NCBI GenBank assembly: GCA_964235945.1
Contig: CAXSDV010000019.1
Span: forward strand, 1 to 45,543
DNA from: JASLDZ01 sp964235945
Lineage (GTDB): Bacteria > Pseudomonadota > Alphaproteobacteria > Caulobacterales > Caulobacteraceae
Direction: 5' to 3'
DNA: 45,543 bases
The number at the start of each line of letters is the position of its first letter. Within the stretch, counting starts at the first letter, position 1. Shown piece after piece: positions 17,005 to 26,590 of this stretch. A program made the position numbers and the translations under genes. The notes under the pieces were generated by a model. It saw nothing but the letters and a program-made list of their open reading frames with translations, was not told the DNA's origin and did no database searches.

Positions 17005-17527
17005 AGCCGCCTCCGGGCCGGCCGTCACCCGCTGGGGCTGGACCGCCTACGCGCTGGCGCTGGCCACCATCGCGCTCGACCAGTTGTCCAAGTGGTGGGT
17101 GCTGGGCGTGCTGGACCTGCCCGCGCGGCTGCGCATCGCGGTGCTCCCGCCCGTGTTCAACCTCACCATGGTCCACAACGCCGGGGTGAGCTTCGGCCTC
17201 TTGCGCGCGGACGCGGCGCTCGGGCGCTGGGCGCTGGCCCTGTTCTCCTTCGCTGTGGCGGGGGGGCTGGCCTGGTGGGCGCGGCGGGCGGCGCGGCCGT
17301 TGTCGGCGGCGGCGCTGGGCCTCGTCATGGGCGGGGCGGTCGGCAACGCGGTGGACCGGGTGCGCGTGGGGGTGGTGACCGACTTCCTCGACTTCTCCGG
17401 CCTGCACTTCCCCTGGGTGTTCAACGTCGCCGACAGCGCCATCACCGTGGGGGTGGCGCTCCTGGTGCTGGAGAGCGTGCTGACGCCCGGCCCGGCTTCC
17501 GGCGACGCCGCCGCGAAAACGCCCTGA
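16994..17527 (+). CDS. lspA: Lipoprotein signal peptidase (signal peptidase II)
   Basis: A 177-residue inner-membrane aspartic protease that cleaves the signal peptide of prolipoproteins just before the lipidated cysteine. The two catalytic aspartates are Asp121 in GNAVDRVR and Asp147 in FNVADSAI. The other family boxes are LDQLSK and VHNAGVSFG, and four membrane helices are evident. It overlaps ileS by 11 bases, the usual ileS-lspA coupling. The next gene encodes a lipoprotein that would be one of its substrates. Confidence 0.97.
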   Translation: MRSEAASGPAVTRWGWTAYALALATIALDQLSKWWVLGVLDLPARLRIAVLPPVFNLTMVHNAGVSFGLLRADAALGRWALALFSFAVAGGLAWWARRAARPLSAAALGLVMGGAVGNAVDRVRVGVVTDFLDFSGLHFPWVFNVADSAITVGVALLVLESVLTPGPASGDAAAKTP

Positions 17528-17644
17528 GCGCCTGCCAGACGGTCGGCCTGCGACCTTGCCCCGCGTGGCGGTCGCGCCCGCGGCGAGCTAACACCCGCGC
17601 ACGGCGCGCCCCTCTTCATCACGGGGCTCACCTGGAGTTGTGAG

Positions 17645-18238
17645 ATGACCTTCGTTCGCAGCCTCGGGCGGACCGCCCCGGCCCCGTCCGCTCCCGTCCT
17701 GCTCGCGGTGGTCGCCGCCGCGGCGCTGGGCGCCTGCAGCCACGGCGTGGGCGGCGGCAAGACCGTGCCCGACGAGTTCCGCGTGGTGGCCAAGGCGCCC
17801 CTGATCGTGCCGCCCGACTACGCCCTGCGCCCGCCCGCCCCCGGCGAGCCCCGCCCGCAGGAGTTGCAGCCCGAGAGCCAGGCGCGCCTGGCGCTCCTGG
17901 GCAAGCAGGCGGCGGTGACCCGCTCGGAAGGCGAGAACCTCTTGGTCGCCAAGGCCGGAGCCTCGCGCGCCGACCCGCTGATCCGCTACGTGATCGACGA
18001 CGAGTACGGCAGCCTGGCGCACAAGGAGCGCTCCTTCTCCGACCGCGTGATGTTCTGGCGCAAGGGCCAGCCCCAGGCCGCGGGCGCGACGGAGGCGGCC
18101 TCCAACGCCAAGCTCTCCCAGGCCGCCCCGCTCGACGCCGCCGCCGAGGACGCCAAGATGAGGGCGCTGACGGGCGACAAGCCCGTCATCATCGCCCGCG
18201 CCCCCGCCCACGAGCGGATCAAGCTGCCGGGCCTCTGA
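17645..18238 (+). CDS. bamF: DUF3035 lipoprotein, BamF-like
   Basis: A 197-residue lipoprotein: hydrophobic signal, lipobox LGAC with Cys31, then the conserved segment VPDEFRVVAKAPL followed by VPPDYALRPP. This motif defines DUF3035, which includes BamF, a lipoprotein subunit of the outer-membrane beta-barrel assembly complex described in Caulobacter crescentus. The motif resembles one in BamC. The C-terminal part (DEYGSLAHKERSFSDRVMFW) is also typical. It follows lspA by 117 bases, the arrangement known for Caulobacter relatives. Assignment to the Bam complex is by family; a direct test is lacking for this organism. Confidence 0.82.
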   Translation: MTFVRSLGRTAPAPSAPVLLAVVAAAALGACSHGVGGGKTVPDEFRVVAKAPLIVPPDYALRPPAPGEPRPQELQPESQARLALLGKQAAVTRSEGENLLVAKAGASRADPLIRYVIDDEYGSLAHKERSFSDRVMFWRKGQPQAAGATEAASNAKLSQAAPLDAAAEDAKMRALTGDKPVIIARAPAHERIKLPGL

Positions 18239-18306
18239 CCCCCGCCGGGCTCGCCTCGGCCAAGGGGGCCGGGTAGGCTCCTACGCCCGAGTCGCGTCCC
18301 TCCCCC

Positions 18307-20157
18307 ATGCCCATCCGCCGCCTGCCGCCCCGCACGGTCGACCGCATCGCCGCGGGCGAGGTGGTCGAGCGCCCCGCCAACGCCGTCAAGGAGCTGGTGG
18401 AGAACGCGGTGGACGCCGGCGCCCGCCTGATCGAGGTGCAGGTCGAGCAGGGGGGCCTGGGCCGCATCCTGGTGGCCGACGACGGGCAGGGCCTCGCGGC
18501 CGACGAGCTTTTCCTGGCCGTCGAACGCCACGCCACCTCCAAGCTGCCCGACCGCGGCGACGGCGAGGTGGACCTCCTGGACATCTCCACCCTCGGTTTC
18601 CGCGGCGAGGCCCTGCCCTCCATCGCCTCCGTGTCGCGGCTGACCCTGACGAGCCGCCCCCGCGCCGGCGGTGAGGCGCACGCCCTGCGCGTGGAGGCGG
18701 GCGCCGTGGGCGCCGTCTCGCCCGCCGCCTTCTCGGCTCCCGGCGGCGGGGCTCACGGCGCGCGGGTGGAGGTGCGCGACCTGTTCCACGCCACGCCCGC
18801 GCGCCTCAAGTTCATGCGGAGCGAGCGCGCGGAAAGCCTGGCGGTCGTGGAGGAGTTGAAGCGCCACGCCATGGCGCGCCCGAGCGTCGGCTTCACCCTG
18901 GACGTGGACGGCCGCCGCGTCCTGCGCCTCGCGCCCGAACCTGAAGGCGAGGCGGGCCGGCTCGCGCGCCTGTGCGCCGTGCTCGGCCGCGAGTTCGAAG
19001 CCAACGCGCTGGCGCTGGACCACCGGCGCGACGAGGTGCGCCTGTCGGGCCATGTGGGCGTGCCGACCTACCACCGGGGCGACGCGCGCCACCAGCACCT
19101 GTTCGTCAACGGCCGCCCGGTGAAGGACCGGCTGCTGGCCGGAGCCCTGCGCGCGGCCTACGCCGACGTGCTGGCGCGGGACCGCCATCCGGTGGCCGCC
19201 CTGTTCGTCGACCTCGACCCGCAACTGGTGGACGTCAACGTCCACCCGGCGAAGGCGGAGGTGCGCTTCCGCGACCCGGCGCTGGTGCGCGGGCTGATCG
19301 TGGGCGGCCTGCGCCACACCCTGGCGGCGGGCGGCCACCGCGCCTCCACGGGCGTCGCCGAGGCCACCCTGGCGAGCCTCGCCGCGGGCCGGGACGGCGC
19401 GGGAGCGCGCCCGCATTCCGGCTGGACGCCGCCGCCCTCCGCCGCGGGCTGGAGCGCGGTCGGCGCATGGCGCGACCCCGCTCCCTCGACCGTCCTGCCG
19501 GGCCTGGCCGAGCCTTCCGCACGGGTGGAGCCGCTCGCCGCCCCGGCCGCGGCGGAACCGGAAGACGCCCAGGCCCGCCCGCTCGGGGCCGCCCGCGCCC
19601 AGCTGCACGAAACCTACGTGGTGGCCCAGACCCGCGACGGAGTGGTGATCGTGGACCAGCACGCCGCCCACGAGCGCCTGGTCTACGAGCGGTTGAAGGC
19701 GGAGGCGGCCGCCGGCGGCGCGCGCCGCCAGCCGCTGCTCCTGCCCGAGGTGGTCGAACTCGACCCGGTCGACGCGGAGCGCGTGGCGGCGGAGGCGGGC
19801 GCACTGGCGGCGCTCGGCCTGGTGGTGGAGCCGTTCGGTCCGGGGGCGGTGCTGGTGCGCGAGGTTCCGGCGCTCCTGGGCGCGCGCGCGGAGGTGGCGG
19901 CCCTGGTGCGCGACCTGGCCGACGACCTCGCCACCACCGGCTCCCCCCTGGCGCTGGAGGAGCGCCTGGCGCAGGTGCTGGCGACCGCCGCCTGCCGCGG
20001 CAGCGTGCGCGCGGGCCGCCGGCTGACGGGCGAGGAGATGAACGCCCTCCTGCGCCAGATGGAGGCCACCCCCCGCTCCGGCCAGTGCAACCACGGCCGC
20101 CCCACCTACGTCGAACTCAAGCTGGCGGACATCGAGCGGCTGTTCGGCCGGCGGTGA
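18307..20157 (+). CDS. mutL: DNA mismatch repair protein MutL
   Basis: A 616-residue GHKL ATPase that links MutS mismatch recognition to downstream nicking. ATP-binding motifs are ELVENAVDAGA, DDGQGL and TLGFRGEALPSIASVS. The C-terminal dimerisation domain carries an intact endonuclease motif, DQHAAHERLVYE starting at Asp450, which fits DQHA(X)2E(X)4E, plus ACR and CNHGRPT. This MutL should therefore nick DNA itself, as in bacteria without MutH-guided repair. It follows the bamF-like gene by 68 bases and ends at a shared terminator with groEL. Confidence 0.97.
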   Translation: MPIRRLPPRTVDRIAAGEVVERPANAVKELVENAVDAGARLIEVQVEQGGLGRILVADDGQGLAADELFLAVERHATSKLPDRGDGEVDLLDISTLGFRGEALPSIASVSRLTLTSRPRAGGEAHALRVEAGAVGAVSPAAFSAPGGGAHGARVEVRDLFHATPARLKFMRSERAESLAVVEELKRHAMARPSVGFTLDVDGRRVLRLAPEPEGEAGRLARLCAVLGREFEANALALDHRRDEVRLSGHVGVPTYHRGDARHQHLFVNGRPVKDRLLAGALRAAYADVLARDRHPVAALFVDLDPQLVDVNVHPAKAEVRFRDPALVRGLIVGGLRHTLAAGGHRASTGVAEATLASLAAGRDGAGARPHSGWTPPPSAAGWSAVGAWRDPAPSTVLPGLAEPSARVEPLAAPAAAEPEDAQARPLGAARAQLHETYVVAQTRDGVVIVDQHAAHERLVYERLKAEAAAGGARRQPLLLPEVVELDPVDAERVAAEAGALAALGLVVEPFGPGAVLVREVPALLGARAEVAALVRDLADDLATTGSPLALEERLAQVLATAACRGSVRAGRRLTGEEMNALLRQMEATPRSGQCNHGRPTYVELKLADIERLFGRR

Positions 20158-20171
20158 GGCGCGCCCACGCG

Positions 20172-20206
20172 AAAAAGCCCCCGGCCGCGAGGCCGAGGGC
20201 TTTTCC
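20172..20206. terminator. Bidirectional intrinsic terminator between mutL and groEL
   Basis: The stem pairs AAAAGCCC (20173-20180) with GGGCTTTT (20197-20204), continued by CGGCC/GGCCG with one mismatch and a four-base loop. It has an A-run on the left and a T-run on the right, so it can stop both converging transcripts. Confidence 0.85.
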
Positions 20207-20223
20207 ACACATGAACGAGCGTG

Positions 20224-20272
20224 CGCCGGGCGAGGGCCCGGCGGGTGGCCGCGGGCGTCCCCGCCCGCGGCC
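20224..20272. other. Two further GC-rich hairpins after groEL
   Basis: Perfect inverted repeats lie at 20224-20243 (8-bp arms, four-base loop) and 20247-20272 (11-bp arms GGCCGCGGGCG, four-base loop). With the terminator at 20172 they form three hairpins in the 123-base gap. They lack T-runs and may protect the groEL mRNA 3' end or help pausing. Confidence 0.6.
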
Positions 20273-20280
20273 GACGGACC

Positions 20281-21933
<1,653 letters not shown>

Positions 21934-21992
21934 GTATGGCTCCTAAAGAAAGGTTGAGGGGGAGGAAGCGTCGAGGATCAGGCGAGCGGGGC

Positions 21993-22280
21993 TCAGCCCA
22001 CGATCCCCAGGATGTCGCTTTCCTTCATGATGATCAGGTCTTCGCCCTCGAGCTTGACCTCGGTGCCGGACCACTTGCCGAACAGGATGCGGTCGCCGGA
22101 CTTCACGTCCATGGGGACGCGCTTGCCGTCCTCGTCGCGGGCGCCTTCGCCCACGGAGACCACTTCGCCCTCCTGGGGCTTTTCCTTGGCGGTGTCGGGG
22201 ATGATGATCCCGCCCTTGGTCTTGGACTCTTCTTCAACGCGCTTCACGAGCACGCGATCGCCGAGCGGACGAAACGCCAT
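21993..22280 (-). CDS. groES: Co-chaperonin GroES
   Basis: A 95-residue subunit of the heptameric lid that caps GroEL. It begins AFRPLGDRVLVKRVEEE and carries the mobile loop region KTKGGIIIPDTAKEKPQ with its hydrophobic GroEL-binding triplet (III). The C-terminal half has GDRILFGKWSGTE and the usual ESDILGIV end. AGGAG lies before the ATG at 22280. It is the first gene of the operon. Confidence 0.99.
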   Translation of the reverse strand: MAFRPLGDRVLVKRVEEESKTKGGIIIPDTAKEKPQEGEVVSVGEGARDEDGKRVPMDVKSGDRILFGKWSGTEVKLEGEDLIIMKESDILGIVG

Positions 22281-22330
22281 GAACGGTGTCTCCTGTGTTG
22301 AGGGATGTGCCGAGCGCCCGGCCCGCGGCT

Positions 22331-22357
22331 TTGGCAGCCGCAGTGGTCGAGTGCTAA
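22331..22357 (-). promoter_or_regulatory. CIRCE element (HrcA operator) of groESL
   Basis: One half-site is perfect (GAGTGCTAA on the plus strand, TTAGCACTC on the minus, 22349-22357). A nine-base spacer separates it from a degenerate second half (TTGGCAGCC, 22331-22339), which keeps six of nine positions. The spacing is exactly that of CIRCE, the site bound by the HrcA repressor, and it lies 51 bases upstream of groES. Confidence 0.85.
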
Positions 22358-22365
22358 CGAGGCTG

Positions 22366-22394
22366 AGATAGGCCCGGGGCCGTCCGGCGTCAAG
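22366..22394 (-). promoter_or_regulatory. Heat-shock (sigma-32-like) promoter of groESL
   Basis: On the minus strand, CTTGACG (22394-22388) is followed after 13 bases by GGCCTATCT (22374-22366), which fits a sigma-32 promoter (CTTG..., CCCCATNT) fairly well. It also contains the housekeeping -35 TTGACG. It lies directly upstream of the CIRCE element, so HrcA would act just after the start of transcription. Confidence 0.65.
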
Positions 22395-22443
22395 CTCCGA
22401 CCCGCCCGTCCCTATGGACGGGACGTGACCGATCCGTGACGCG

Positions 22444-22475
22444 AAAACGCCCGCCCTCCGGCGGGAGGACGGGCG
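22444..22475 (-). terminator. Intrinsic terminator of the gtrA-FAD gene pair
   Basis: A 12-base-pair GC stem with one mismatch (22448-22459 and 22464-22475) is followed on the minus strand by TTTT. It lies 32 bases past the stop of the FAD oxidoreductase gene. Confidence 0.8.
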
Positions 22476-22506
22476 CGCAAATCGCGGCTGCAGTGTGGAC
22501 GGAGCC

Positions 22507-24030
22507 TCAGGCGGCGACCTTGCGGGGTACGAGGCGCTCGCTCTTCAGCGCTTCCTGGGCGCCCGAATAACCGCTCTCGGTGTACTCGGCGTCCTCGTTG
22601 ACCGCCCACACGTCGTACTTGCGCTCGCCCGCCAGGATGTTCTCCGCCGTGAGCATGGCGGTCATCATGGCGTGGTCCTGGTTGTTGTACTTGTGCATGC
22701 CGTTGCGCCCGACGAGGTGCAGGGTGGGGAAGCGCGCCTCCACCTCACGGCGCACGGTGTCGACGTTGTGCTGGTAGGTCTCGTCGTAGACGGGGTAGGC
22801 CTTGGGCTGGCGCACCACGTGGGCGTCGATCACGTGCTCGGGCGCGATCAGGCCGATCTTGCCGATCTCCGCCTTGGCGAGCTCCACGAGTTCGGCGTCC
22901 GGCGCGGTCCACAGGCCGTCGCCCTCGAAGCAGAAGTACTCCAGCCCCAGGCATGCGAAGCCTTCCGGGGCCATGTAGGGCGACCAGGACAGAAAGTTCT
23001 GGATGCGGCCCACCTTCACGCTGGGGTCGTGGATGTAGATCCAGTTGTCCGGGAACTGCTGGGTGTGCTCGCGGCGGGTGATCAGCGCCACCGTGATGAA
23101 GTCGCGGTACTTGAGCGACAGGTCGGCGTGGGCGTTCAGCTTGGGGGCGAGCGCGCCCGCCAGTTCGGTGATCGGGGCCGAGGAGATCGCGTGGCGCGCG
23201 GTCACCGTCTCCACCTGGCCGTCGGCCGTCCTGAACGTGCCGAGCCACAAGCCCCGGGCCTCGTCCCAGGCGAGCTGGACGAGGTCGCGGCCCATGCGCA
23301 CCTCGCCGCCCTGGGCGCGGATCTTGTCGCGCGCGGCCTCCCACATCATGCCGGGGCCCAGGCGCGGATAGCGGAAGCTCTCGATCAGCGACTTGACGCC
23401 GCCCTGTTGGCCGAGGGCCGCGGCGGGCTTCTTCTTGAGGCCCAGCGAGCGGATCACCCCGTCGGCCACCGCCGCCGAGAGGCTGAGGCCCTTGATGCGC
23501 TGGGCGGCCCAGTCCGACGAGATGTCGTCGCAGCTCATGCCCCACACCTTCTCGGTGTAGGTCTTGAAGAAAATGGAGAACAGCTTCTCACCGAACTGGT
23601 TGCGCACCCACTGGTGGAAGGTCTTGGCCGGCTTGATCGGCGTGACCCGCGCCCAGCCGTAGCTCGCCATGCACATGGCCGCGGTGAACACGCCCAGGTT
23701 CTTCAGCGCCTCGAACGCCTTGAGCGGATAGGCGTAGTACTTTCCGCCGTAGTAGATGCGCGACAGGCGCGGGCGGTCGATGAAGTCGTCGGGCAGGATC
23801 TCGTTCCAGAGGTCGACCACCTCCTTGGACTTGGAGAAGAAGCGGTGGCCGCCGATGTCGAAGCGGAAATCCTTGTAGCGCACGGTGCGGCTGATGCCGC
23901 CGACGTACTCGGGGTCGCGCTCGACCACCGTGACGCGGCGTCCGGCCTTGGTGAGGAGGTAGCCGCTGGTCAGGCCCGCCGGGCCCGCGCCCACGATGAG
24001 GACGTCCGTGTCGGCCTGGAGGTCGGCCAT
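22507..24030 (-). CDS. NAD(P)/FAD-dependent oxidoreductase, UDP-galactopyranose-mutase/protoporphyrinogen-oxidase-like
   Basis: A 507-residue flavoprotein. The N-terminal Rossmann motif VLIVGAGPAGLTSGYLL (from about residue 10) and the following ERD acidic end bind FAD. GGISRTV and the DIGGHRFFSKS segment match the UDP-galactopyranose mutase/amine-oxidase superfamily. The C-terminal FAD motif GRNGMHKYNNQDHAMMTAM is intact. No membrane segment is seen. Close relatives in Caulobacterales are annotated only as oxidoreductases; a role in modifying a nucleotide or lipid-linked sugar is inferred from the neighbouring GtrA and glycosyltransferases. The ATG at 24030 is the first start before the FAD motif. 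A terminator follows. Confidence 0.85.
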   Translation of the reverse strand: MADLQADTDVLIVGAGPAGLTSGYLLTKAGRRVTVVERDPEYVGGISRTVRYKDFRFDIGGHRFFSKSKEVVDLWNEILPDDFIDRPRLSRIYYGGKYYAYPLKAFEALKNLGVFTAAMCMASYGWARVTPIKPAKTFHQWVRNQFGEKLFSIFFKTYTEKVWGMSCDDISSDWAAQRIKGLSLSAAVADGVIRSLGLKKKPAAALGQQGGVKSLIESFRYPRLGPGMMWEAARDKIRAQGGEVRMGRDLVQLAWDEARGLWLGTFRTADGQVETVTARHAISSAPITELAGALAPKLNAHADLSLKYRDFITVALITRREHTQQFPDNWIYIHDPSVKVGRIQNFLSWSPYMAPEGFACLGLEYFCFEGDGLWTAPDAELVELAKAEIGKIGLIAPEHVIDAHVVRQPKAYPVYDETYQHNVDTVRREVEARFPTLHLVGRNGMHKYNNQDHAMMTAMLTAENILAGERKYDVWAVNEDAEYTESGYSGAQEALKSERLVPRKVAA

Positions 24031-24074
24031 GCTCTTGAACCTCGAGAACTGGGACGGCGGACGCGGGCGGCGGC

Positions 24075-24563
24075 TCAACCGCGCTCGGGCGCGCCGAAGG
24101 TGAAGAAGCGCTGGCCGGTGTAGGAGAACAGGGTCGCCACCACCGCGCCGAAGAAGGCGGCGGCCATGTCGCGGGCGTGGGGCGCGCGGCCGGCGGCCCC
24201 CAGCACCAGCGACGCCAGGTGCGGCGCGCGCTGGAGCACCCCCGACACGGCCAGGGCCGCCACGTAGTTGACGCTCTGCGCCACCAGAGCCACCGCCGCG
24301 TAGCGCGCCGCCTCGTGGTGCGCCTTGCGGCCGCTGCGCGCGAAGGTGAGCCGGCGGTTGAGCGCCCAGGTCACCAGGGTGGCCGCCGGCAGGGAGATGG
24401 CGCGCGCGCCGGCCAGGGGCAGTCCGGCGCGCTCCAGCATCCACAGGAGGCCCAGGTCCACCACCAGCCCCGCCACGCCCACCGCCAGGAAGGCCGACAG
24501 ACCCTTCGGCGCGGCCAAGCGCAGGCGCCCGGACGAAGCGGAGGCGCTGGGGAGAAAGGACAT
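24075..24563 (-). CDS. GtrA-family membrane protein
   Basis: A 162-residue protein with four membrane helices in the GtrA pattern: AFLAVGVAGLVVDLGLLWML, then SLPAATLVTWALNRRLTF with the conserved Asn-Arg, a third helix near YAAVALVAQSVNYVAAL, and the final ATLFSYTGQRFFTF. GtrA proteins are thought to flip polyprenyl-phosphate-linked sugars or take part in polysaccharide export. The start at 24563 (MSFLPS) is favoured over 24611, which would add a charged, unconserved extension. It precedes the FAD gene by 44 bases on the same strand, and the GT-C gene diverges from it 134 bases away. A 12-base dyad CACGAAATCGTG lies in that gap at 24623. Confidence 0.88.
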   Translation of the reverse strand: MSFLPSASASSGRLRLAAPKGLSAFLAVGVAGLVVDLGLLWMLERAGLPLAGARAISLPAATLVTWALNRRLTFARSGRKAHHEAARYAAVALVAQSVNYVAALAVSGVLQRAPHLASLVLGAAGRAPHARDMAAAFFGAVVATLFSYTGQRFFTFGAPERG

Positions 24564-24697
24564 TCTTCGGATCGGCTCTGGCCAGGGCCGCGGATCGGCC
24601 GCCTCGCGCACCCCGTCGTAAACACGAAATCGTGACCGCCGCCTAGTCCCGTGCGTAAAAGAGCCGCCCCGCCCTCGAGAAGCCCCTCGGCTCCCGG

Positions 24698-26590
24698 ATG
24701 AAGCGTCCCATGCGCCTGCCTCCCGCCCCCGACCTGAACCGGCCCGGCCGCACGGCCCTGGCCGTGCTGGCGGCGGGCCTGGCCGTCTGCGTCGTCGTCT
24801 ACCTCCGCACGGGGCTGCACCTGGGGGCCGACCTCGGCGACACGGACGACGCCACGCGCCTGGTGCTGGTGCGCGACCTGCTGCACGGGCGGGGCTGGTT
24901 CGACCAGCGGGTGACGCGCCTCCAGCCGCCGATGGGCGTGTGGCTGCACTGGTCGCGCCTGCTGGACGGCGGGCTGGCGCTCCTGGACCGCGCCTACGGC
25001 CTCGTCATGCCGCCGGCCCAGGCGGAACTTTGGATGCGGCGCACCTGGCCGCTGTTGTGGGTGTTCGCCGCCTGCGGCGCGGCGGTGGCGGGAGCGCGGC
25101 GGCTGGCGGACACGGGGCCGCGCGGTCCGCAGCTCGCCAGCGCGGCGGTGCTGGCGGCGGCGGTGGTGCTGGTCTTCGACCTCGACCTGTTCGGCGCCCA
25201 GTTCCACTCGGGCCGCATCGACCACCACGACGTGCAGATCACCCTGGCCCTGGCGGCGGCGGCGGCGGCGTACGCGCGCGGGCCCCGGGTCCGGGGCGCC
25301 GTGGCGGCGGGGGCGGCCGTGGCCCTGGGCCTCGCCGTAGGGCTGGAGGCGCTGGTGTTCGAGGCGGTGGTGGCGGCGAGCTTCGGCCTGCGCCTGCTGG
25401 CCGACCGGGGCGAAGCGCGCCGCACGGCGGCCTTCGGGCTGACGCTGGCCGCGGGGACGCTCCTGGCCTTCCTGGCGCAAACGCCTCCCGCGCGCTGGGG
25501 CGTTCCGGCCTGCGACGCGCTGGGGGTCAACCTCCTGGCGGGGGCGGCGGTCGGCGGCCTGACCCTGGCGGCGGCGGCGCGGCTGGGCGCCCGGCGCGCC
25601 TGGCCCGCGCGGCTGGGCCTGCTGGCCGCGGGGGGCGCCCTGACGCTGGCGGTCTACCTGCTGCTCGACCCGCGCTGCCTGCACGGCCCCTTCGCCGACG
25701 TGGACCCGGCCATGCGGCCGTTCTGGCTGGACCACGTGCAGGAGATGCGCGACTGGCCCAAGCTCCTCAAGGCCGAGCGGGGTTCGGCCCTCGCCTACGT
25801 CGTGTTCGTGTCCATGGGGATGGCGGCTTGGCTTCTGACGGGGCTGTCGAGGAGTCGGCGGCGCACGGCGGCCTGGCCCCTGTCGGGCGCGCTGCTGTTC
25901 CTCGGAGCGGCCGCGGGCTGGGGCGCCTACCGCATGGACGCCTACGGCGAATGGTTCTCGGTGGCCCCGCTGGCGGTGCTGGCGGCGGAGATCTCCACCC
26001 GCCTGCCCAAGCGCGGCGGGGTGGTGGCGAGCCTGCTCGTCGCCCTCCTGCTGTCGCCGGTGGTGGCCACGGCGGGGGTGCTGGCGGCGGACCGGGCGTG
26101 GCCCTGGCGCAAGCCGGGCGCGGGCGGCGGCGGCGGCGAAGGGCCGGCCGACCGCTGCTTCGACCGGGCGAGCTATCGGCCGCTCGCGCGCCTGCCCGCG
26201 GGCGTGGCGGTGGGCGAGATCGACGTGGGCCCCTTCGTGCTGGCGCACACCCCCCACGCCGCGCTCAGCGCGCCCTACCACCGCATGAACTACGGCGTGA
26301 TGCGCGCCCGCGCGATCGTGGCGGCCCCCGTCGATCAGGCGCAGGCGCGGCTGCGGGCGCTGGCCGCGGACGTGCACGCCCCCGTTTACGTGCTGGAGTG
26401 CCCGGTCCACGCGCGCCACGCGGACCGCGACGGCCTCCTCCCCGACGCCCTCCAGCGCCGGCTGGACCAGGGGCGGCCCCCCGCCTGGCTGCTGCGGCTC
26501 TCCCCCGCGGGCGCGCCGCTGCAGGTGTACGGGCTGCGCCCGACCGCGCCGGCCGCGCCCGCCGCCGGTCCGACCGCCGCCGCCCCATGA
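24698..26590 (+). CDS. GT-C-fold membrane glycosyltransferase, STT3/AglB-like
   Basis: A 630-residue integral membrane protein with about 11-12 helices and a small C-terminal periplasmic domain. The first loop holds an acidic motif, Asp48-Thr-Asp50-Asp51, followed by LLHGRGWFDQRVTRLQPP and the HWSRLLDG motif. A second loop has RIDHHDVQ near residue 175. This pattern is that of bacterial membrane proteins related to the STT3/AglB oligosaccharyltransferases (GT-C fold), which use lipid-linked sugars. Relatives in alphaproteobacteria are sometimes misnamed AcrB/AcrD/AcrF. Acceptor and donor are unknown. It overlaps the GT87 gene by ATGA. A nearby ATG at 24710 (fifth codon) is also possible. Confidence 0.75.
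   Translation: MKRPMRLPPAPDLNRPGRTALAVLAAGLAVCVVVYLRTGLHLGADLGDTDDATRLVLVRDLLHGRGWFDQRVTRLQPPMGVWLHWSRLLDGGLALLDRAYGLVMPPAQAELWMRRTWPLLWVFAACGAAVAGARRLADTGPRGPQLASAAVLAAAVVLVFDLDLFGAQFHSGRIDHHDVQITLALAAAAAAYARGPRVRGAVAAGAAVALGLAVGLEALVFEAVVAASFGLRLLADRGEARRTAAFGLTLAAGTLLAFLAQTPPARWGVPACDALGVNLLAGAAVGGLTLAAAARLGARRAWPARLGLLAAGGALTLAVYLLLDPRCLHGPFADVDPAMRPFWLDHVQEMRDWPKLLKAERGSALAYVVFVSMGMAAWLLTGLSRSRRRTAAWPLSGALLFLGAAAGWGAYRMDAYGEWFSVAPLAVLAAEISTRLPKRGGVVASLLVALLLSPVVATAGVLAADRAWPWRKPGAGGGGGEGPADRCFDRASYRPLARLPAGVAVGEIDVGPFVLAHTPHAALSAPYHRMNYGVMRARAIVAAPVDQAQARLRALAADVHAPVYVLECPVHARHADRDGLLPDALQRRLDQGRPPAWLLRLSPAGAPLQVYGLRPTAPAAPAAGPTAAAP

Noticed and set aside
13858..17028. Long minus-strand open frame of about 1,056 codons opposite ileS
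   Set aside because: It is antisense to a complete ileS; its composition (His, Arg, Gly, Ala, Gln-rich) is that of a shadow frame in GC-rich DNA, with no domain. The same applies to other long opposite-strand frames, such as 1423-3597 and 5145-8249.
22412..22609. Short minus-strand frame after groES
   Set aside because: It overlaps the terminator and the end of the FAD gene in another frame and has no ribosome binding site.
24623..24634. Dyad CACGAAATCGTG between gtrA and the GT-C gene as an operator
   Set aside because: A 5-bp dyad is short and no second copy was seen, so it is only noted in the gtrA entry.
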